Positions 56,214 through 64,000 of a stretch of DNA of 64,000 nucleotides are shown here, one piece after another. Source of the stretch: Eupeodes corollae (Eukaryota > Arthropoda > Insecta > Diptera > Syrphidae); contig NC_079147.1 in the NCBI RefSeq assembly GCF_945859685.1, positions 169,801,174-169,865,173 on the forward strand. The letters are read 5' to 3'. Each line of letters starts with the position of its first letter. Position 1 is the first letter of the stretch. Below the pieces are notes generated by a model that was not told the origin of the DNA, made no database searches, and saw only the letters and a list, made by a program, of their open reading frames with translations. The position numbers were made by a program, and so were the translations under genes.

Positions 56214-59200
56214 GAACTAAAAACCTAACGCATTCCTCCGATGAAGCTGATAACAGTTCAATCCCAAAACGAATTTTAAAAAGGGAAAAGTCCAACGTTG
56301 ATGTTGATCAGTTTCATCCGATAGAATCACACAATCTTAAGTCTCTTCACGAGCGAAAACTTAATTACGAAAAAGTTCGATCTCGAATTTTCGGCAATAA
56401 CAATAGAAAAACCAGTTTAAAAATTCAAAAAGCTCGTTGTCGTTTTCGAAATCGAAAAAGGTTTCGAAAACAAATAATCGAAACGATAATATCTTCGGAT
56501 ACGGATGGTCGTATGTATGCCAATATTTTTTTGAATAATGAGTCAGTGTTTGGACTGCTTGATAGTGGAGCATCTATTTCAGTCTTAGGTGACGGGTGTT
56601 GGGAGTTAGTCCGAAAACTAGGGGTTGAAATACTACCCTACAAAAATATAGTACGTACGGCTGATGGTCAATCTCACGATATAGTTGGATATTGCGAGAT
56701 AGACACAAAATATAATGGCATTTCGAAAAAAATTACATTTTATATCATACCAAACTTGACACAAAAAGTATATCTTGGCATGAATTTTTGGCGTAGCTTC
56801 CAATTGTTACCTCAAATAAGTGAGTTAAAAATAGATTTTGATAAAGAAGAAGATTTTAAAGATGACACTGAATTATTGAAACTTTCATCTGAAGAGTCTT
56901 TTCAATTAGAAAGTGTTAAAAGACAGTTTCCAAATTTTGTTGTCCTTGGATTAGGGAAAACGGACCTCGGTTGTCACATCGTCGATACAGGAAACGCCAC
57001 CCCGATAAAATCTAGGCATTACCCGTTATCTCCGGTTCGTCAAGGCGAGGTCTATAAAGAGTTAGATCGCATGTTGGAGCTGGGAGTTATAGAAGTCAGT
57101 AATTCTCCATGGAGTTGTCCCGTTGTGCTGGTGAGAAAACCAGGTAAAGTCCGTCTTTGTTTAGACTTTCGAAAAGTCAACTCGGTCACGGTTAAAGATG
57201 CGTATCCGTTGCCTCATGTTGAAGGTCTTTTAAGTCGGATAAAGGACACTCACTTTATCTCGGGGATAGACTTAAAGGACGCGTATTGGCAAATTCCTTT
57301 GCACGAAAAATCACGAGAGAAAACAGCCTTCACTGTACCTGGTAGACCACTCTATCAGTTTAAGGTAATGCCATTTGGTTTGAGTAACGCTGGACAAACG
57401 CTGTGTAGAGTAATGGATCAAGTTATTCCTAGCCATCTTCGAGATAACGTGTTTGTCTATTTAGATGACTTACTGATTTGCACTTCGGATTTCGAGTCAC
57501 ATTTACGAATCCTTAAAGAAGTGGCAGCCTGCCTTCGTCGAGCAAATTTAACAATTAATCTCGAGAAAAGCAAATTCTGCATGAAGGAAATAAAATTCCT
57601 AGGTTTTATTGTAGGCCAGGGAAACCTGAAAACCAATCCGGATAAAATAGAAGCAATGGTTGATTTTCCGATTCCAACCACCGTTAGGCAAGTAAGAAGG
57701 TTTCTAGGGATGACAGGTTGGTACAGGAGATTTATTCGTAACTATGCCGACGTAGCTGCTCCTTTAACCAACTGCCTTCAAAAGAAGGCTAAATTCGAAT
57801 TCACCCCCGAAGCACTGAGAGCTTTTGAGAGACTTAAATCAGCCCTTTCTTCAGCTCCAGTATTAGCTGAACCTAACTTTTCAAAACCTTTTGTCATTCA
57901 ATGCGATGCCTCGTCTGAAGGAGTAGGCGGTGTTCTCTTCCAAGTGGATGAGAACGGTAATGAGAAGCCTATTGCATTTATGTCGAAGAAACTCAACAAA
58001 TCGCAGAAAAATTATACGGTCACAGAACAAGAATGCCTCGCAGCCGTGCTAAGCGTGCGAAAATTTCGGCCTTACGTCGACGGATTGCCCTTTACAATCA
58101 TTACGGACCATTCGAGCCTTAAATGGCTTATGTCAATGAAGGAGCTATCAGGGAGACTAGCCAGATGGAGCCTAGAACTCCAAGGGTACGACTTCTCGAT
58201 TGAACATCGAAAAGGATCCTTGAACGTAGTACCAGATTGTCTGTCGAGGATGAACATGGAGGAAATCGCGACAGGTGATATTGATGCAGATAATGCGATT
58301 TGTGGAGGTTCTTCGATAACGATATGCGATGATATCGATTTAAATTCAACTGAGTTTGATTCGGAACAATATACTCGCTTGAGAGAGAACATTGTCCAAA
58401 ACCAAGCAAATCTCCCAGACCTTGTCGTTTCCGAAAAATATATTTACCGAAGAGTTAGATTCAGAACCGGAAGCGTAGACGAAGAAGATTCCCTTTGGCG
58501 CTTATGGCTTCCCGATAGTCTAACACAAAAGTGTATCGAAATGTGTCACAATACCAAACTAAGTTGCCATAGTGGTTTTGACAAGACGTATGTCCGCGTA
58601 CGATCCAGATATTACTGGCCAAAAATGATTAACGACATTAAGACTTACGTGAAAAACTGTGAAATTTGTAAAATGGTTAAGGCGCCAAACAAAATTCTTC
58701 GCCCACCGATAGTCAACCAAACAAAAACAGAAAGGCCCATGCAACGACTCTACGTTGATTTCCTTGGCCCGTATCCGCGTACAAAGCGAGGAAACATTTA
58801 CGTTTTCATTGTGGTTGACCATTTTACAAAGTTCATGTTTTTCAAAGCCTTACCAAAAGCTACGTCAAACCGTGTGATTCAATATCTTGAATCAGAGATT
58901 TTCCATACTTTCGGGACCCCTGAACAAATCCACTCCGACAACGGTCGTCAATTTGTGTCCAAAGATTTCAAAATCTTTTTGGATAACTACGGCGTTAAGC
59001 ATGTGCGAACGGCAGTATATTCGCCTCAAGCCAACATTTCGGAGCGGGTCAATCGCAGTTTTCTTAGCAAGTTGAGAATTTTAATTTCAAAGCAGCAAAA
59101 TGACTGGGACCTTCATTTATCCAGTATAGCATGTGCGTTGCGATCCGATATGCACGACTCGCTAAATTGTCAACCATATTTCGCCATGTTTGGACAAAAC

Positions 59201-59575
59201 ATGATAAACCACGGTTCAACTTATGCTTTACTAAGAAAACTAAACGCATTGCACGATCCCGAAATGTTGGTCAAACCGCGCACACTTAATTTGACACTCG
59301 CAAGACAGACGTTGTCGGAGAATTTGGACAGGGCATACGTTAAGTCGAGAAACACTTATAATAAAAGATCTAAAAATGTCACTTACCGTGAAGGTCAAGA
59401 GGTATTCCATAGGAACTTCGCCCAGAGTAATTTCGCTCAAGGAATCAATGCCAAATTGCTTCCGAAATTTTTAAAATCCCGTGTAAAAAAGGTGGTGGGC
59501 AACTGCATGTATGAGCTAGAATCCCGATCTGGTAAAACTCTAGGCATTTTCCATGCCAAAGACATTCGTCAATAA
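56135..59575 (+). CDS. pol: Pol polyprotein, unit 2
   Basis: The predicted protein is identical to unit 1 Pol over all 1,020 residues after the first Met (56513), with all protease, reverse transcriptase, RNase H and integrase catalytic residues present. No stop or frameshift has accumulated since the two units separated, which indicates recent origin, recent gene conversion or an assembly duplication. Confidence 0.93.
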   Translation, partial: GKLPEGRNEEWGGSFLKESDEPLSKLRTKNLTHSSDEADNSSIPKRILKREKSNVDVDQFHPIESHNLKSLHERKLNYEKVRSRIFGNNNRKTSLKIQKARCRFRNRKRFRKQIIETIISSDTDGRMYANIFLNNESVFGLLDSGASISVLGDGCWELVRKLGVEILPYKNIVRTADGQSHDIVGYCEIDTKYNGISKKITFYIIPNLTQKVYLGMNFWRSFQLLPQISELKIDFDKEEDFKDDTELLKLSSEESFQLESVKRQFPNFVVLGLGKTDLGCHIVDTGNATPIKSRHYPLSPVRQGEVYKELDRMLELGVIEVSNSPWSCPVVLVRKPGKVRLCLDFRKVNSVTVKDAYPLPHVEGLLSRIKDTHFISGIDLKDAYWQIPLHEKSREKTAFTVPGRPLYQFKVMPFGLSNAGQTLCRVMDQVIPSHLRDNVFVYLDDLLICTSDFESHLRILKEVAACLRRANLTINLEKSKFCMKEIKFLGFIVGQGNLKTNPDKIEAMVDFPIPTTVRQVRRFLGMTGWYRRFIRNYADVAAPLTNCLQKKAKFEFTPEALRAFERLKSALSSAPVLAEPNFSKPFVIQCDASSEGVGGVLFQVDENGNEKPIAFMSKKLNKSQKNYTVTEQECLAAVLSVRKFRPYVDGLPFTIITDHSSLKWLMSMKELSGRLARWSLELQGYDFSIEHRKGSLNVVPDCLSRMNMEEIATGDIDADNAICGGSSITICDDIDLNSTEFDSEQYTRLRENIVQNQANLPDLVVSEKYIYRRVRFRTGSVDEEDSLWRLWLPDSLTQKCIEMCHNTKLSCHSGFDKTYVRVRSRYYWPKMINDIKTYVKNCEICKMVKAPNKILRPPIVNQTKTERPMQRLYVDFLGPYPRTKRGNIYVFIVVDHFTKFMFFKALPKATSNRVIQYLESEIFHTFGTPEQIHSDNGRQFVSKDFKIFLDNYGVKHVRTAVYSPQANISERVNRSFLSKLRILISKQQNDWDLHLSSIACALRSDMHDSLNCQPYFAMFGQNMINHGSTYALLRKLNALHDPEMLVKPRTLNLTLARQTLSENLDRAYVKSRNTYNKRSKNVTYREGQEVFHRNFAQSNFAQGINAKLLPKFLKSRVKKVVGNCMYELESRSGKTLGIFHAKDIRQ

Positions 59576-60310
59576 CCGGACAACTGAAGCAAAAAGAAAA
59601 AAAAAAGAACACAAAGTATCGTTTCAAAAAAATAAATACAAATTTTTTTAACTTATCTGACGTCATCCTATTGTTTTGATAAGTGGGTTCGCGCCCCACG
59701 TTTAACACAGCAGCTGATACACAAAAAAGCTCTAACCTTTTAAAAAATTAATCCGAACCAATTTAAAAGTTAAATAACTTTAACACGATCTTTTTTATTA
59801 AGAAACACCGAAGAAAATTTTAATTTTAAAACCCCGTCGGCAAAACAAAAAGCATCGCGATTAACAACAAGATTTTTTTTGCCACGAATAGCAACATATG
59901 TTTGAGGTGAACGACCTCTGTTTTTTTTTATTTTAGCAATATGTTTATGTTTCCTTAATGTAGCGGATGTTTTTTTTTGGGCATCTCACTCGCGGCTAGT
60001 ATGGTTGTCTTCGTCGCACAATATTAAAAACAACCGACAAGCAAATTGCGAATTCCTGATTTTTTTACCGTTAACACTTTTTTATTTTGTTCACACTATT
60101 TATTTATTTTGGATTTTTTTCCTTGACAAAGGCTTTTTATCACAAAAAAAACACTTAGAATAAAAAAGCTTCGCCTAAGCCGAACTTATTCCGGCAATTT
60201 TGAATTTCACTTCAATCACCTGTCACAATGCACTACCCGGCCGCGCGAAAAAGAACGGCGGGTTCAGTTCGCATATTCCATATAAGTTTTATATGGAAAA
60301 CGCGAAGCCC
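59576..60310 (+). other. 3' untranslated region, unit 2
   Basis: Same as unit 1: no env, and the palindrome at 60276-60298 just before LTR3. Confidence 0.75.
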
Positions 60311-62411
60311 TGTAACCGAATGGTCTGTGTTTAGACAATTAAAAATTATTATTTTTATTACATGCAAATAGAAGAATATCAAAATAAAAGTAAACAAAAC
60401 AAACGAAAAAAAAAACACCACCAACTAGGACAAGACCGACGACGACTCAACTGCTAGTGCAGTTGTTTATACTTCTAACGAAATAGTACAGCAATGCTAA
60501 CTCGCTCCCCCTCTACAGGGATAAGCTGAGTGACAAAACTTCTCCTTCTGGTCAGAAAGTATCATGGCTGACACACGAATCACAAATTGAGTGATTGTCA
60601 GCAAGTTACCGTAGGGTGAGAATGTTTAGAGGGAATGTTGCGAAGGTGGAGAAACTCACCTCTGTTGCGTGAAACAATTAGGATGCGATCGGTGTCATGA
60701 CATTTATGAATCCGATTCGCATCCAAAAGACGTTTGCAACAAGTGCGTAAATCACACCCACCAATGTTCACACCCACATAAAAAGATTAATTGCGTTATA
60801 ACATTAATGTAATAATGCGTAATCTAGTGGGTGTGAAACGAGACAAAGGCTGGAAAATCCTGGTTAGGTAGTGTTAGTGAGATAGGTAGAGCTAGGGTTC
60901 TTGAGCAAATGCCGTCGGCAAGTACCTTCTTTTCAAATTATCCACCCTCGAATAAAGAAGCCCAGAAGAATTTGAAGAAGATACCGCCAAACGACCGCTC
61001 AAGGAACCTAGTTCGAGAATAATCTCAATTCGTAAGTAGGTTTTCAATAAGGCAAATATGTTATAAATCAGTTTTTTTTTTAATAGTTTTTTTATTAAGA
61101 CATATCCGCCAGCGCTGATTTTGGTCACATCGAGATAGGATGTACGTACCTATAATATCAACCTTAAAATAAAGATAGTTAAAGATCAAATTTTATTTTT
61201 TATATGTATATACATATATATATATATACATACGTCTACAAATTGGTTACTAAGGTAAGCTTCAATTAAATAAAATTCAAGTGAAAATAGATAATAAAAA
61301 GCATATTTTTTTGTGCATTTAGGCCGTTAAAAAAATTTTCTTTTGACGGCCTCAAATTTGTGTTTTTAAAGGAAACAGAAACAGGAAATTTACGTGCGGG
61401 AAATCCCAAAAAACCCCTGAAATCGTCTCGCCAATTAACCGCCAAACAAAGAAAAACCTAATAGTCATCATACATACATACATATATACAATTATAAAAG
61501 TGCCTTTTTTTTACTTTTTTTTTTAAATTCAAAAATTTAAACAACTTCAATCTTTTATTGTTCAATTTAAATTTTTTGTACAGTGATAACTTAACGTTTT
61601 TTTTTTATATTTAACATTCAAATTGAAAAAAGTAATTTTGATAAAATAAGAAAGTGGTGTATATACATACCTACCTTATACATATATATATATATTCATA
61701 TACATATATATATATATAAGTGTAGATTTACCTTAGTGCGAATTATATTTCTTTTGGATAAAGTGGTAATATTTATATATTATTTCAAATAAAAATACAA
61801 AAAAATAAGGCGTACTAAAGATCGCCACATCGATCCACGATTCATCGAGGGAGTGGCCACTACATCGATATTTTGGGGTGAGTGATATTTTTGTTAACTA
61901 GTCGTATTGAGACAATTTTAAATATAAATATTGCCCATTACTTCCGTAGGATATAATAGTGCTAGTCTATAAATATATATACCCTACATTTTTTTTACTT
62001 CAGCTTTCAATTTTACTAAAATTTTTTTTACTTTCAAATTTTGATTTTTTTAAAAGTTAATTTCAATGTGAGATATTTTTTTTTATAAAAATGAAATTGG
62101 TAATAAAATTTGTCATACCTTAGAAAAAAAATTATGAATCTCTAGATTTTTAATTAGAAAGGGGAAGATGAGGTGATGAGGAAACCGAGGTAGAAGGGCG
62201 GAGGAAGAGGAACGTTGTTTTTTGAAGGGGTTGTTTAGCGAGGAAACAACCAGGTAGGGTGGGTAAAGATTATCTCGCGCATCATTGACAGCTAGATGCA
62301 AAGCCTGGCATATTTTTTTTGATAACGAGGAGGTCAAAGGATCCACTCCTGAGCTAGCGAGGGATATTTTGTGTGCCAGCAATGACCTCAACAGAGAATA
62401 AACTCGTTACA
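60311..62411 (+). repeat. LTR3 (2101 bp)
   Basis: The 3' LTR of the array, ending AACTCGTTACA at 62411. Like LTR2 it has T at base 14 (60324). After it the sequence leaves the element: AACAGTTGG replaces the primer-binding site seen after LTR1 and LTR2. Confidence 0.93.
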
Positions 62412-62415
62412 AACA
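62412..62415. repeat. Target-site duplication, right (AACA)
   Basis: It matches 43019-43022. See the left copy. Confidence 0.85.
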
Positions 62416-62510
62416 GTTGGTCTGTATAAAACAGTATGGCGGTATGCCAACAAAAAATTTGCCCTTAGCCCACGAATATTACAATAATCTACTCTGAATT
62501 GTCCAGTCAT
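62412..62510 (-). pseudogene. 5' start of the LINE ORF2 split by the array
   Basis: On the minus strand an ATG at 62510-62508 opens MTGQFRVDYCNIRGLRANF, then continues to YRPTV at the array border. Removing the array and one AACA joins this in frame to LALSETQVGED at 43018, giving the usual N-terminus of an APE-type LINE endonuclease. The two sides are therefore one former element. Confidence 0.8.
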
Positions 62511-62739
62511 AGCAAAATAAAAAAATGTCTAAAAGCAATCCAGATAAAGATGAGAAAATAAATTCACTGAATTGAAACACAGAATAATTATCAATACCCT
62601 TCACTGTTAGTGTTATGCCTTAGCAGTGACGAGAACCGATCCGACCCTGTGATGCAAAACAGTAAATTCAATTAAAATAATCTGTTGAAACACAGATTAG
62701 CATATGAACCAATTCCAATTGTAATTGATACATAAACTA
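62511..62739. other. Short stretch between two LINE copies
   Basis: Probably the 5' leader of the split LINE; it has AAATAAATTCACTGAATTGA and nearby CTGAATTGTCC-like phrases. No gene. Confidence 0.35.
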
Positions 62740-63330
62740 TTCTGTGCAACTGTGGAAGAAGGGGAAAGTAAGGATAGGATGGTACTCACTGTGAAGTACT
62801 GTGCTAAGTGGCTTATTATTGTGATCACTCCACAACAAATGTTTGTGATACAAATACCAAATTCTACACGGTTTTTGATTCCGCGTTGGACAATACTGTC
62901 ACGATCGGAATTTATTGAGCTTATTATATGCTGTCGTTGGAAGTCCACATCTGTAGAAGGAGGATGAGTATCTACAATCGAATTTGAAAAGCTGAGGGAA
63001 CTGTCATCAGCGAAACAGTTTAGCGGGTTTCAGACAAAAGAAAAGTTATAAAAATAAGGAGACCTTGATGCCGAACTCTGTCAATTGCCAAGTGCAATAA
63101 TCTTATTTTTTCCAAAACAATGTTAAAAGTGTTCCACTGTTCGTCGAGATAAACCATGAGATCACCAGTTGATTTATTGCTACGAAAAGCACACTGCCGG
63201 TCGTTCTTCAAGATATTTCTTAAGCTAAAAATCAATCAACGTTTCCAGGACCTTGTAAAGAAGGGACGTAAGTGCTATTGAGAGATATTTAGAGAGGAGG
63301 AGGATTCGGCTTTTTTTAGGGACATGCTGG
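62740..63330 (-). pseudogene. Second CR1/Jockey-type LINE copy, reverse transcriptase scraps
   Basis: The DNA matches the copy at 40976-43018: 62905-63025 with 41215-41325, and 63110-63270 with 41585-41745 (for example AACCATGAGATCACCAGT and TATTGCTACGAAA). The minus-strand frames give a QRQ..ISSINSD-NRVEF block, then a deletion, then GICITN. It also reads DRQCAFRSNKSTGDLMVYL (63200-63145). It is a separate, more decayed copy in the same orientation. Confidence 0.75.
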
Positions 63331-64000
63331 GGTGAATGGCGTAAGGCGATAGTTGATTGTCACTGTTTTGATAGTCAATTTTGATCATCACCTTCTCTTT
63401 GTTCTGTGTAAAGTGATCGCTAAAACTTTACTATTTGCTGGCAGCACTTACCTAAGTTTGAGACACCTGGTACAAATTACAACAAGTATAAATGTCATTT
63501 CGATCAGCTGTTGTGTTTATTGTGTTGAATTTTCAATTTGCAAAGTTTTGTTTCTGTAAAAGTGTAAGTATACCTATAACTATACTCAATAATAGTTATA
63601 ATTCAAAACAAATGTTTGTTATATGTTTGCAAAAAATATTCTTTTGTTCAATCGAAGTGCTCAATTTTCGGCATAGAGCCGGTGCAACACAATCAGCCCC
63701 AACTTTTCGTTGAAAACCACCAGCCCGAAGAAGATTTAAAGTGGCAGCCAGTTGAAGCATAGGTGGAATATATGTATGTATATATTATTCCTGATTGTAA
63801 ATCGAGCAACCGCAAAACATACACAAACGTTTCGTTGTTCAATACAAATTTTTTCATGAATCGAAAATAAATAATGCATACGTATAGATACATAAAATAT
63901 GTTGTAAATAACTTATTTATAAATATTCATAGAAATTTTAAAAGTTACATTGGGCTAGAAAGTTCGAAAATATTTGCTTCCCTAAGTTGATTCTCAGCAA
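63331..64000. other. AT-rich end of window
   Basis: No recognisable gene or repeat. A CATAG at 63671-63675 followed by 28 open codons was considered as a STK11IP exon and not accepted. Confidence 0.4.

Larger units (their letters stand above)
43023..62411 (+). mobile_element. Tandem Ty3/gypsy LTR retrotransposon array (3 LTRs, 2 internal regions)
   Basis: The array reads LTR1 (43023-45123), internal 1 (45124-51666), LTR2 (51667-53767), internal 2 (53768-60310), LTR3 (60311-62411), repeating with an exact 8644-bp period. One complete element is 10,745 bp. Both gag and pol pairs are open and identical in predicted protein. Gene order protease-RT-RNase H-integrase is that of Ty3/gypsy (Metaviridae). 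The 2.1-kb LTRs, tRNA-Lys primer site and absence of env resemble the Osvaldo/Ulysses lineage of flies (inference). It lies in plus orientation within a minus-strand LINE. Confidence 0.93.

Noticed and set aside
63671..63760. Possible STK11IP exon 8 after a CATAG, 28 open codons ending in TAG
   Set aside because: It fits the splice phase, but the sequence matches no expected C-terminal motif and short open stretches like this are common by chance.

Overview
The window is animal nuclear DNA and most resembles a large, repeat-rich dipteran (fly) genome. It is AT-rich, has a split gene with GT..AG introns, carries many dead insect-type LINEs, and holds a Ty3/gypsy retrotransposon whose primer-binding site fits fly tRNA-Lys. 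No bacterial operon, CRISPR array or rRNA is visible.

One host gene is recognisable: the plus-strand orthologue of STK11IP (LKB1-interacting protein 1). Exon 1 is at 11118-11208 and exons 2-7 lie between 23053 and 33816. The seven exons join in one consistent frame, about 956 codons. The C-terminal part is not found, so intron 7 probably runs from 33817 past the window edge (over 30 kb). Intron 1 (11.8 kb), intron 6 (6.3 kb) and intron 7 are packed with decayed transposable elements.

Layout. 1-11.1 kb: LINE scraps, a roughly 170-bp tandem repeat split by a retroposed insertion, a decayed gene-like stretch on the minus strand, a tRNA-derived SINE and a 1.5-kb element with inverted ends. 11.1-23 kb: exon 1 and intron 1, with Tc1-like, SINE and several LINE fragments, a 400-bp hexanucleotide microsatellite and a 429-bp MITE-like element. 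23-27 kb: exons 2-6. 27-33.9 kb: intron 6 with an RTE-like LINE split by a second LINE, then exon 7. 33.9-43 kb: LINE and mariner fragments and a 500-bp (ATT)n tract. 43.0-62.4 kb: a tandem LTR-retrotransposon array. 62.4-64 kb: the other side of the array's target LINE and a second degenerate copy of that LINE family.

The array is the most striking feature. It reads LTR-internal-LTR-internal-LTR, with three 2101-bp LTRs and two 6543-bp internal regions at an exact period of 8644 bp. A single 4-bp target duplication (AACA) flanks the whole array. Each unit has an intact gag and a pol (protease, reverse transcriptase, RNase H, integrase) joined by a canonical -1 slippery heptamer, GGGAAAC. Removing the array and one AACA restores the reading frame of the minus-strand LINE it entered. 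The very long LTRs, tRNA-Lys primer site and lack of env resemble the Osvaldo/Ulysses group of fly elements; that assignment is inference. I see no wholly new biological system; the notable items are the array's architecture, its cis-acting structures and the nested repeats.
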